From Pinus tabuliformis (Eukaryota > Streptophyta > Pinopsida > Pinales > Pinaceae): 64,000 bases of DNA. The stretch lies in NCBI GenBank assembly GCA_031772625.1, contig CM062810.1, positions 870,003,650 through 870,067,649 of the forward strand. Reading direction: 5' to 3'. The translations under genes were made by a program, and so were the position numbers. Shown here piece after piece: positions 1-10,479 of the stretch (the stretch's first letter is position 1; every line of letters begins with the position of its first letter). The notes below the pieces were generated by a model. The model had not been told where the DNA came from. It did no database searches and worked only from the letters and a program-made list of their open reading frames with translations.

Positions 1-172
1 CATGTCAAGGGATAAAAATAGGTTTATCAACATCAAGGAAATAGATGGAGGTAAAGTTAATTTTGGAAATAATGCATCCGCTAAAATCATTACAAGAGTC
101 ATGATTACGATTGATAATGGAAGAACCAAAGCACAATAATTTTTATACATAGAAGGATTAAAGTGTAATATT

Positions 173-640
173 GTGAGTGTCAGTGAAATATGTGATCAAG
201 GTTTTGAAATCATATTTAAATCCAAACGATGTGAGATTCAAAACTTAGACATGGGAAAACTAGTAGCTAAACCTATTAGGACTTATTATAATGTACACAT
301 TCTTGATGAATCAAAGACCAAGGAAAACCATGATGAGAAGGTAAAGGAGGATAATATTGTCTCTAACTTTCTTCAAATAGATAATGTCTCTAATGAAGAA
401 GAAGCCAAGTTTGTCCTAAATTTGAAAAGAGGAACTAGAAAATTCAAAGGTAAGCTTCCTTTGAAATGTTTTCAATGTGGAAGAATTGATCATTATAAAA
501 CTAAATGTCCTTATTCCAATATGAATAATAGTGAGGTTGAGTCAGGATTCAAACCCAAGTATCAAAAGAAAAATCAAGGAAGTAAGAACAAAATTACTCA
601 AAAGAAAAAAATGATAGTGAAAGCAATGAAAGTGAGATGA
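173..640 (+). pseudogene. copia protease-tail and gag zinc-knuckle fossil ORF
   Basis: This is a 155-residue open stretch. Residues 1-50 match the segment that follows the copia protease (SVSEICDQGFEIIFKSKRCE, then KLVAKPIRTYYNVHIL). Residues about 72-140 match copia gag around its nucleic-acid-binding knuckle, with Cys99, Cys102, His107 and Cys112 in CX2CX4HX4C spacing, followed by a Lys-rich tail. The two parts come from regions that are normally in the opposite order, so this is probably a product of recombination between element copies and not a working gene. The family is clear; the history of the junction is inference. Confidence 0.6.
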
Positions 641-1160
641 ATGAAGAAAGGTATGAAATACTATTCATTGTTGAGGCCAAAGAACTTGAATAAATAAAGA
701 AATTCAATTGTTGCATCAATTTCAAGACAAAATTATAAATGAAGACATCATTGTTTCTCTCAAAGTTGAACTAGAAGAAGAAAAAAGAGTAAAGGAATTC
801 TTGTACAAATAGCTAAATGAAAAAGAGAAAAATTGTCAAAGACTAGAAGAGGAGGTTATCCTTTTAAGAGAATAATTGGAGCTTAATTCAAAGTTCCACA
901 AAGAAATTGAGTCCCTAGATCACATTCTTTGCATGCAGACATCCATTCTTATTAAGATAGGTCTTGGTTATCAAGAAAATTGTGAAACACCCAAGAATAA
1001 TGAAGGTGGCAAGCTCATCTAATGGAGATCATCTGAGTAAGCTTGATCAGATATTCATAGCATTGAAAACTATCTCTCTTGAATATCGAAAGCAAGTGGT
1101 GCATGAGGCCAATTATATTCATTTCAGTGACACTCAAGACAATTCCAAGAAAGGGTAGAA
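641..1160 (+). pseudogene. copia gag C-terminal coiled-coil fossil
   Basis: Translated pieces such as ELEEEKRVKEFLYK, NCQRLEEEVILLRE and the segment up to KIGLGY resemble the Glu/Lys-rich region that follows the zinc knuckle in some plant copia gag proteins. It continues directly from the preceding knuckle-bearing ORF and is degraded. Confidence 0.5.
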
Positions 1161-1254
1161 TTCAAGACACCAAAATAAAGAAAAAGGATCCATAAGTAGT
1201 ATAATAATTCACAAAAGTTTCTTTCACATATTTAAAACCACATTTTGGTAATTC

Positions 1255-1665
1255 CTAGCATCGTATATTTTTTAAACAAGAGATGTATTCCAAAATGTCT
1301 CCCTCTTCAATGAAATTTTGATTAAGAAATTTAGTATGATGGTCAACCCTTTGTCTTTCATATTGAGTATCAAACGTATTTTTAACAGTTGTCCATGCAG
1401 TCCAATTATTAGATACACTTTTAATATGTATATAAATCTTGTTAGTGACTGGACATCTCAAAAATCAAGTGACTTCCCATCTCTTGTTTCCCATTCTGCT
1501 AGTTCTCTAGCATCAATGGGATTAATTGGCAAATTTTCTCCATTATAACTATCTTTCCATAAGTTATTGAAGACTAATGTATTCTACATATGATGACTCC
1601 AAGTCTTGTAGTTCTTGATTCCTTCCAATTTTTCTAATTCCACAAATAAATTTAATTTGACATGA
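1255..1665 (-). pseudogene. copia gag N-terminal fossil
   Basis: Read on the minus strand, this gives LEGIKNYKTWSHHM, then GENLPINPIDARELAEW, then WTTVKNTFDTQYERQRVD and GDILEYISCLKNIRC. This is the typical UBN2-type gag of Ty1/copia (start of gag, WD-like segment, then the helical region ending in LKNIR). It lies opposite to the copia scrap at 1-1160, so it belongs to a different copy. Only the N-terminal half of gag is present and it is broken. Confidence 0.7.
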
Positions 1666-3654
1666 ATGATTTATCAAATGTTCAAAATTAAAAATTTGAG
1701 TGCCATGCACATGAGACATTGCACATGATGTGAAAGAGTGTTATAGGGGCTTGGTGTTGACCTACTTACAACCTCATGAAAAGATACATTGATAGAGTAT
1801 ATAATTAACTCTTAGTATAATGTTAATTACTAGGCACAAGTGTAACTAAGACAAAATATGGAAAGAAAAAGGATCAACTCATTCTCGACACATTGTATTG
1901 ATCTCAAGCTATGAATTTATAGTACATCAATATGGCCATTATAGATATAGCTCTCACTAACAAATTGGATCAAGGCAACAAAAAAAAAAAGATAAGGTTT
2001 ACAAATCATGACACTTGTGATCTCGGACTTTGCGATTATATAAGGACTCATAGTCTAACTAATATAACATGAAATTTAACCTAAATAGAATTGTTGGATA
2101 CAAGTGTGCTCTAACACTCTTCTTGGGAGGGTCATTTTTCTTCTTTGATGGCTAGTCTCTCTCAAAGATGTGTGAAGAAAAATATCCTCACTTTGCTATG
2201 GAAGAGCTTCAAACAAGTATAATAGTTCTTATTGAGGTGAGAAAGAGAAACAATGTGGTCTCCAATCTAATTTCTACAATATAATTCTAGATATAAAAAA
2301 ATCCTCTTAATTGTCACTCGATTAATCCTATATATAGGAATAATTGAAGATCCATAAAACTATCTTTAGATGTGAATATATCTTACATGAATTATGATTC
2401 CCATGCATGGAAGAAACTTGGTTCTACCCAAATACTCCTCCTAAATAGGAAAGGGGCTTATAACTAAGTTTGTCACTAGCCTATGAATCCTTATGCTAGG
2501 CCTACTTGTTTTAACCCTACCGACAATGATATCTTTTAATTTATTGTGAAACTTGTGTAGGTTTCAAAGGAAGCCACATGCACGTCACAAGAGAGTCACA
2601 AAAGTAAATTCATGAAAGTGTATAAAAACCTAATTTACTATGGATTTTACATTTTTCTTTTAGGTGCTATTTATTTTTCATGAACTAACTTTTGTTTTAC
2701 TATATTTAATGATATTTCATGGTGCTCACCTAAACATTTTTATTAAATTTAGTTAATAACAAATAAAGTGAAACTAGAGTTAGGGTTAAGAGTACTTAGG
2801 TCATAAATTAAGTGTTTAATGTATTAGACCCATAATTTATGAGCCCTATACCATAAATCAACTTTAAAAATATAATTCAAATGTCTATGGCCAATCACTC
2901 TAACTATCATAATTGAGCAAAAGTCTATTCCTCAAATGTGACTTCTCCCTCTATTAGTATTCATCCAGGTTACTCATAATATCTAACATAGATCAATATG
3001 AGTTCCAAAATCATAAATTTATAGTTCTTCATACTTCAACCAAAATTTTTAATTGCTCAAAAATAATATCAAATTAAAACATTATATTAACTAAACATGA
3101 TTAAATATATACTATAGTCATCAATCAATATGTTATATATTTTACATCCTTCAATTATAAGAACTACATTATATAGTGCAAAAATTATGATAACATGTAG
3201 ATTATACTTATAGTTATAATTATAAAATCATACATTAATAATATATTTAATAAAGTAGAATAACAAGGAAATCCAATATCAATAATAAAGAGAAATATAA
3301 GAATTTCAAAATTATTAAAAAGTGTAGATTATAATTATGAAAACATGTATTAACAAGGGGAGTTGAGGGCGAGCAAGTCCCTGCCTTGAGTGTTACAATA
3401 ATTGACTTTGAAGTTGTCTATTTTGATCTGTGCTACCTATTTATCACGGCTTGTTTAGAACTTGTATTTTCCCGAGCATTGTCCAAGATAGTTTTTTGGA
3501 GCAAGATTGTTGGTGTGTGTGCTAAATAATAAACTATTGTGTGAGAATCAAGCATTGAAACAATAATAAGTTCTAACTAGGTGAAATAAACACTGCAAGA
3601 AAGGCTCAATATTGAATTCATTAAATGAAGAAAGACATTATATTTGGGATGTGC
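1666..3654. other. AT-rich unassigned DNA
   Basis: No convincing coding region. The part from about 1690 to 2120 could be the leader and LTR of the minus-strand copia scrap, because a purine-rich stretch (minus strand, near 2118-2135) abuts a TGTTAGAGCACAC-like start, but no partner LTR is visible. From about 2640 to 3350 it is very AT-rich. It ends at the left border of element A. Confidence 0.5.
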
Positions 3655-6374
3655 TGACAGTGTTGGACTAGACAACATTCATGGGATCTCCCTGGTATGA
3701 AGTCCCAAATAGACCTCACAAAGTTTGGTGTAGGATTCCCATCCGGTATGATGTCCCGGTTGCCATTATCTTAAAGATATGCCTTAGCTCTTGCTTGTTA
3801 GCACATGAGAGTGGTATACTTAGTCTTCAAACAGTGAGGTTTGTGTGCCTGGTGAGTGCTTAGTGTAACTTGTGTTTAATTTCTTTCACTACAGAGGGAG
3901 AGGGTGAGAGTGAGTCTCAAGTAGAAAGGGAATAGTCCCAACTTTGTTAGAGACATGCAACACATCAGGATATGCACAGCTTCTGGTGAAGTAGTCCACA
4001 TGGATGTGGTAGTCACAAACACAAAGGCAAACATATAGCACATACAAAACCCAGTGGAGTAGTCCACATGAGTGCGATGCTCATTATAATAAGTTTACAA
4101 GAATGAATATGTTGAGTGTCTGATGGAGTAGTCCACATAGGCGAGACAACAATAACAACTGATATAATACATTTAAAATAGCATATTCACTAAAACAACT
4201 GAAATATTTCAACTATATTAGTACAAGTTAAAGCAACCTGCATTACAAGCATCCAAAGAATATTCTTACAAATGAATACAATACATGTGTGAAAATGTGC
4301 TTGCCTGTTAACAGGCTTCTGAATTAAGCGAAAGTTCCAAGACACATCCATACACCATACATCACTAATCCTAATAGCAGGGTGTTGGAGCCACTACTCG
4401 CTCCTCAAAGAAAAGACTACAGACTCTCAAGGCTATGTGGGAGGAGCCAAGGTGAAAAGTATTTTTCATGTACAAATGAGGGGTATATATAACCAAGGGT
4501 ACTTGACCCTTGTGAATCTTCAACTTCTCTCATGACTGTTTGACTTACATGACTCTTCAACTAACATGACTCTTCAACTTCATATGCGGGTCTCTTGGAC
4601 TTCCACGTTACATTACATTGATTATAGAAGTATGGCCCATAGTAGTGATCTGGCCAAGATGACTCTTGACATGACTTGACATGACAGTGCTGGAATTTTC
4701 ATGCTAATGGTGGTGTCCATGTCGAGATGTAGTTCTTCTAAGTCATGAATGTGCTCTTGGTGTATCATAGCTTCACCTCCGCATTACAAGGTGTGTGGAG
4801 TCTTTGATGGTCTTGGTGTTCACTTGATGTTGCATGTGCATGTATCCCCTTTGCTAGTACTTGGAATGCTTAATGTGTTCATCCATTCGTGAACAAGTCT
4901 CCTAGCATGCGCTCCTTGTTCATCTCGTTCATCATCATGCCATATCGCATCCATGTACCTGTCTCTGCAATCATTCATGATGAGACAAAATCAAATCCAG
5001 AAATCCCCCAGTCTACCACGATGCATCATCTTTCGTTTTCGGGTGCAGGTTACCACGAGAGAGGATAAGGCTCTTAAACTATGACGAGCACATTTCAGGC
5101 TGGGATGCAAGGCTCTGAGACACTATTAGGAAAAATTGTGCAGAGGTCACTGAGAGGCTGGGTTGAGCAGTTCGGGACAGCGGTGACATTTGCGGGATCT
5201 AGCTCAGTTGGGAGGCAGAAATGCATAATTTTTCCCAGGAAGGCAGTGCGAGCAGCAGGAGGCATTGGCAGTGGAAACTATGCATATTTCTAGAGGAGGT
5301 CGGGATTGGGCTACGAGAGCTTGCTGGACAAAACTGCACAGATCTAAGAGGTAGTCATGCAAGACATGTCTACATAGTTTCCAGGCTAAGTGGGGTGTTG
5401 AGTAGCTAGTGGACTATCTAAGAAAACTGCACAATTTTCAGGAGGAGTGGCAGGCAGGTCGGTAGGGGGACTGACTAACAAAACTGCACAATTTCCAGAG
5501 ACAGTCTAGTGATATGCAGTGGGTGCCTATCCCTCTTGTCTGCAAAATTTCTTTAGGCAGTACAATCAGGTAGGCTGGCAGCTTCTGTGCAATTTTTGGC
5601 AAGACTGTAGCCCTGGGTCACTGCCCAAGTCAAATTCTTTGGTTGACCAGTGGGAGGCTTGATGCATAAGCTTGCAGGAAGCGCAGACTGAGATAATGTC
5701 TTGGGAAACTTCTGCACGTTTTTGGGTGGCAATCAGTTAGTTTGATTCTAGGATTGTGTAGCATAGACTGCTTGATAGGCAACCTCAAGCTCTATGCAAT
5801 TCTAGGAACAGTGCTTGGTCACCGAGGGCTAAGACTGTGTAGTGCAGCTCAGTGGAGGTCTAGCTGGTGGAGGGTGGTCTGGTCAACAGATCTTTGGCAA
5901 AATGGTTAAGTGTGTGAGTGATTGAACTCGTGTATACATGAGCATGTGAACACACACTCAACATGAATCGACGACAAGACACCTCAAACCAACAAGACAA
6001 CATGCTCAGTGTGACTAACTAAAGGGTGCGAGAAACAAGTGCAACACTTGAGATATATCATTGAATGATTGTGAAAACACTTGCGCAACAATGCATAAAA
6101 CTTCATATGTGAGTGTGACTAATTTTTACATATCAAACACAACTTGTACACATGAAGACATACCTTCAACATGTCTAGAACAAGAATACAAGCATGACAT
6201 TGCAACCAACATGCTAAAAGATGACTGGAGAACGGTCAAGAAAAGAGGGTGTAAAGAATCGACACAAGCTCATGGGATGAGCCCAAGTGCTTGTAATCAT
6301 CAAGGAAATACCAAGGAAGGCTCCAAAACTAGACGCAGGCCAAAATGTTGGAGGGTGTTGCAGCCGTTACAACA
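3655..6374 (-). repeat. Element A 3' LTR
   Basis: It matches 34363-37077 along its length, for example at 3672-3770 against 34381-34480 and at the far end (ggagggtgttgcagccgtta in both). In minus orientation it starts TGTTGTAACGGCTGC and ends near TCCAACACTGTCA. A TATA-like stretch (TATATATA) lies at 4484-4491 on the plus text and reads the same on the minus strand. Borders are uncertain by about six bases at the low end. It holds short open frames without coding character. Confidence 0.88.
5136..5806. repeat. Degenerate array of a TGCACAATTT-like motif inside element A LTR
   Basis: About eleven degenerate copies of a short motif close to ACTGCACAATTTCCAGAG recur over 670 bases, for example at 5221-5239, 5281-5300, 5331-5350, 5371-5385, 5426-5442, 5483-5500, 5540-5558, 5586-5600, 5711-5727 and 5792-5806. 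Spacing is mostly 40-120 bases. The other LTR of A has the corresponding array (about 35830-36520), and the LTRs of element E have a similar array. Confidence 0.6.
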
Positions 6375-7334
6375 CTTGGTGACACACTCGTTGAATACCA
6401 GCTTCTGTATTTTGGTTCATTGACAACACAAGGCCTTGGTCTATCAAGGAGTATTGAATTGATGTGTGGGTTACTTCAATTTCCCCACTTACCCCATGGA
6501 CAAACATGGTTCACCTTTTCCAACTCAGTCAAATACAACAACAAGTTTCAACTTGATCATAGTGTTTCAAAATCGGGAAGGGTAGTTCGGGTCATAAGTT
6601 TAAAATTTCAAAGTATAAGTTTTCATCTTTGGTGCTGCTCCACTACCAGCAAGCCTGGACAGTACCCCAGTGGAGTCACACAGGAATACATGCTTTTCTC
6701 CACTGCCATCAAGCCTTGTCAGTACCCCAATGGAGTTGTGTGCTTCACCTCTCTATGCAAGAAGCCTTTCTCTTCTTTTGCCTTTGTATTTTTTGAAAAT
6801 AGGACTATGCATAGGCACTTATTTATTTTTTGGGGTGGAAGAGGGATCCCAACTTGTTGAGAGAAGAAGAGGTTGTTCCTTTGGAGAAGCATGTAAGACC
6901 TATGATTTAGGTTTTCTCATTTAGATTTTCCCCTTCTCCATTTCTACTAATTGGATGAGCTTAAACACATAGAGCAAAATACTGAGTACAGGCATGGGGT
7001 TTCCCAGTGTGGACATAGGTTCATGGTTGGACTAGGGGTTCCCTTACAGAAGGCTTGTATTTGCTATCAAGACTTAATTGGCTGAAGGTTATAACCAAGC
7101 ACAGAGAAGATGGACACAGGACTGGCCAAGTGTTATGGTATCACAGTACTCTTTGGATCTCAACCACATACTCATTCAATATCCAGAACTCACTAGAGGG
7201 TAGCACTTATTGGAAAAACCAAAAATATCATGATATTAGGCAAACAAAACAAAGAAAAGAAAAAATAGCAAAGAAAATTGAAATGACAACAAGCAGCAAA
7301 TAGACTATGTACATGGAACGGGGAGTGGCCTTGA
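6375..7334 (-). other. Element A 3' untranslated region
   Basis: Lies between the end of integrase and the 3' LTR of A. No domain was recognised. Directly before the LTR (minus strand) comes a segment ending GTGTGTCACCAAG, nearly the same as the one before the 3' LTR of element E, instead of a clear polypurine tract. Two near-identical short phrases (ctccactaccagcaagcctggacagtacccc-like) occur at about 6640-6680 and 6697-6735. Confidence 0.6.
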
Positions 7335-8490
7335 CTTACTGAAAGTAGTGCTTTAAGCCTTGTTCGTTGATAGGAATGTTGTCAATCCTCCCATCAAGTG
7401 ATTGTAGATGGTATGTGTGTGGGCCAAGATTTTCCTAGATAGTGTATGGACCAATCCATAGGGACTGGAACTTCATATGTTTTCCTTTGTCCTCATGGGG
7501 TTTGTCCCATTTCAAGACTAAGTCACCCACATCGAAGTTAGTGTTCCCTACAGACTTCTTGTTGAACCATCTCTTGATACGGTTCTATTGGAGTGTGAAT
7601 TTTTATTTTGCTTTCATCCTTTCTTCCTGCAACTTTTGAAGTGTATCCATCCTACACTAAACTAGTAGACAAAGCTTGCCTTGGGATTCTTGGGACAATT
7701 GGAGCGCAGGCAAGTAGATGTTTGGTGGAAGGATGGCTTATTTTCCATAAACCAAGAAGTATGGCAAAGTGTTCAAAGATGGTTTGGGTGTTACATGGTC
7801 AGCCCATAAATCATTCGTCAAAGCGGAGTGCTAGTTACATTGTTCAAAGTGAATGGTCTTCTTGATAATGTGGATAACGTTTTTATTTGTAGATTCTACG
7901 AGACCATTTCCCTGCGGGTGGTAGTCAGCTGAGTGTTTAAGAATGATACCGTATTGAAATGTACAATCATAAAGCTTTAAAGATGAAAAGTAAGTTGCAT
8001 TGTCAAAAACAAGTGATATCGAAATGTCAAACCATGAGATGGTGTTTTGTTGAAGGAAGTTGATGACTTCCTGGTCATTCACTTGCTTAAGCAGAACTAC
8101 TTTTGTCCACCGCGTGAAGTAATATGTAGCTTTCAAGATGTAGCAATGTTGTTTCGATGAATGTAGGAAGATTTCTCCAATGATGTCAGTCACTACAACA
8201 GGGTGTATTGGGGCTACTGACCTTTGTGTTCTGTCGGTGCATCACTGACAAAACGGGCACTTGCGGGCATAAGCATGTGGATCCTTGAATAATGTGGGGC
8301 AGTAGAAATTGTTTCACATCAATTTGTGCACCATGGTGTTTCCTGCAAAGTGGCCCCCAGTTGGTCCATCATGCAGATCATGCTAGACCTTCTCTAAATC
8401 ATTTGTCTCTAGGAACCGAAGCAAAATTCCATTGTTGTGCTTTCTGTAAAGTGCTTTGTGCACCAACTAATAAGGTAATGCTTTGAGGCG
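7335..8490 (-). pseudogene. Element A integrase fossil
   Basis: On the minus strand the order is an H2C2 zinc-binding region (HDGPTGGHF ... CPFCQ, about 8390-8240), the catalytic core (DNATYF, then GLVESTNKN, about 8190-7840) and a C-terminal region with a GPY/F-like motif (SLWIGPYTI, about 7450), ending near LKHYFQ. This enzyme would insert the cDNA copy. It follows RNase H as expected for Ty3/gypsy. It is broken in several places. Confidence 0.8.
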
Positions 8491-8502
8491 AAGTTCCCTC
8501 TT

Positions 8503-9215
8503 CTATCTCATGGAGAAGTGAGGTAGAATGGTGCCATGTTCAAGGTACTGGCGCACATCTTCATACCAAGACTTTCCATATGAGGTGGGTGGTGCTCGCT
8601 CTACATCATACATCTCGATTTCTTGCTCCCAACCAGCTAACTCTTCTTCTTCCTCCTGTGCATGGACTACTTTGGCTATGAGTCTGTAGAGACCATGACC
8701 CTTGAGAGTGTGAACTGGCTTGATGTCAAGATCATACTCTTGCAAGCTTGTCATCTAGTTCATACATCTTTCACCCAGCTCTTGTTGTACAAGCAGTGAT
8801 CTGACTGCTCTGTGTGGCACAAAATTTATGCAATGGTTCTTTAGCAAGTAGGGTTTGAAGTGTTTCACTGCCTTGTATACTTCATATGTTGTTTTTTCGG
8901 TGGAGGGGTAGTCAAGTTCGGGTCCATGCATGCTTGCACTCATGAAGGAGATGGGACGTTCATCGTTCATCTCATCCTTCTCAGTTTGTTAGAGGTAAAG
9001 ATGTATAGTAAGAAATCCTTGTTAAAGTATGGGTTGTAAAGTGTAGGCACATCTGCTATATCCCACTTGATATGGGTGAATGCATTCTTTTCCTTCTGAC
9101 CCCCATTGTAGACTACATCCTTCTTGATCATGTCTTGCATAGGTTTCACTATCTGCACATAATCCGAGATGAACTTCCGAAGGAAGTTTATCTTTCCCAA
9201 GAAGGACTGCATGGC
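8503..9215 (-). pseudogene. Element A gypsy-type RNase H fossil
   Basis: Begins with the RT/RNase H connection (MQSFLGKINFLRKFISDYVQIVKPMQDM), continues with the tether-like segment (NPYFNKDFLLYIFTSNK), ERPISFMSASMHGPELDYPSTEKTTYEVYKAV and ends with WMTSLQEYDLDIKP. This is the standard gypsy RNase H that follows RT. A second, different RNase H lies upstream of RT in the same element. Broken copy. Confidence 0.82.
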
Positions 9216-10010
9216 TTTCTTATTGACTAGGTGAGGAATCTATGTGATCATCTAAATTCGGTCTGGATCAACCTTGATCCCACTTCTGGCAATGATGTGC
9301 TCAAGGAGGTTCCCCTCAGACACTGCAAATAGGTTTTCTTGGGATTCAAAGATATCCTGTATTTTTGGCATTGCTAGAATATCTTCTTTAAGTGGCATAT
9401 GTGGTCTAACCATTTTTTGGGAAAGATAGTCATGTCATCAAGGTACACCACTACACTTTATCTAATAAGTCCATGGAAGGCAATGTCCATGGCCTACTGA
9501 AAGATTGCGCTTGCATTCACAATCAAAAATGGCATTCTTCTATAGGAAAATGTACCCCACTTGGTACAGAAGGTAGTTTTCAATCTATTAGGTTTCACTA
9601 CCAGAACCTGGTTGTATCTCGAAAAACCATCGAGTAGAGAAAACATTTATGTTGTAGATACTATTTATAAAATATGTTCCATCGATGGCACGGGGTATTT
9701 GTCTTTGTTTGAGGCATGGTTTAAGTTTCAGAAATCAATGCATAAGTGGATCTCCCCAGACTTCTTATGTACATGAGCTAAGTTAAAAACCCACCTAGAA
9801 TAACGAACTCTGTAAATGATTCGTGCATCCAACAACTTAGTCAGATCTTTCTGTATGAGGGGTTCAAGTGACAGATGTACTTTTCTCAGCTTCTACTAAA
9901 ATGGCTTGACCCCTTCTTTGACCAGAATCACATGCTGGATTATTCAAGTGTCATAGGTTTTTAGATCATCATATGTCCACTCGAACACATCCCGGTACTT
10001 CTTAAAAAAG
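9216..10010 (-). pseudogene. Element A reverse transcriptase fossil
   Basis: Minus-strand translation shows the gypsy RT motifs in order: KKYRDVFEWTYDDLKTYDT (about 10005-9950), LDARIIYRVRYSRWVFNLAHV, a motif starting CIDF (about 9740), LLDGFSRYNQVLV (about 9640-9600), KWGTFSYRRMPF and the catalytic YLDD (about 9448-9434). The YDDLKTYDT wording before RT is shared with many Tat-like plant polyproteins. Broken at several points. Confidence 0.85.
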
Positions 10011-10479
10011 AGGACAAAGGCTTGCCTCTTCTATTGTGTACAACACGTACCGATATTGACGAACTTTAGATCTTGTTTTGTTCCCAAGTTGATTTGTTCA
10101 TGCATCATGGCGGAACTATGGGTTTTGTTGTTTCTTAGCCCTTGAAAGTGGTTCTACAAGTCATAAAGCTTTTTGAGAGATACCACACCCTTAGGGATTA
10201 GGTTTCATTTCTTGTCATTAGTTGTGGCTTACATAGACTGCTCATGCTCATCTTCTTCAATCGTTGCATCCTTGAAGACATCAACGTTGGCCATGAAGTA
10301 CAGTATTTGTTGATCATCATAAAGAAAAAGCATAAATTAGTTATGTTATTAGGGATAGAAGGATTATACAAAATTTCAATAGTAAGCATATCCCTAAGCA
10401 TTGTCATCCTAGCAGTTGTGTTATCTAAGGCTTTGGCAGTTGCATTACACATTCTTGGCACAATAATGATATTGAAAGC

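Larger units (their letters stand above)
1..1160 (+). mobile_element. Ty1/copia fossil, fragment with protease-side and gag-side pieces
   Basis: The start reads as the region around and after a copia protease (residues like NFGNNASAKI and LKCNIVSVSEICDQGFEI). It is followed by a gag zinc knuckle and then a charged, coiled-coil-like gag tail reaching about 1160. In an intact copia element gag lies before protease, so the order here is unusual. No LTRs were found for it and its left end lies outside the window. It is a broken, old copy. Confidence 0.7.

Noticed and set aside
2095-2125. Possible LTR border for the minus-strand copia gag scrap
   Set aside because: Purine-rich stretch and TGTTAGAG start are suggestive, but there is no second LTR or primer site to confirm it.
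3375-3400. Short similarity between sequence left of element A and sequence right of it (near 37405)
   Set aside because: About 20 loosely matching bases, not adjacent to the element borders; cannot be the target duplication and may be chance.
5081-5409. Plus-strand open frames in element A 3' LTR
   Set aside because: Inside the LTR, opposite to the direction of the element, with sequence dominated by the short LTR motif array; no domain.
7130-7145. tggtatcacagtac, like a primer binding site
   Set aside because: No LTR end precedes it and it lies in the 3' untranslated region of element A on the wrong strand.
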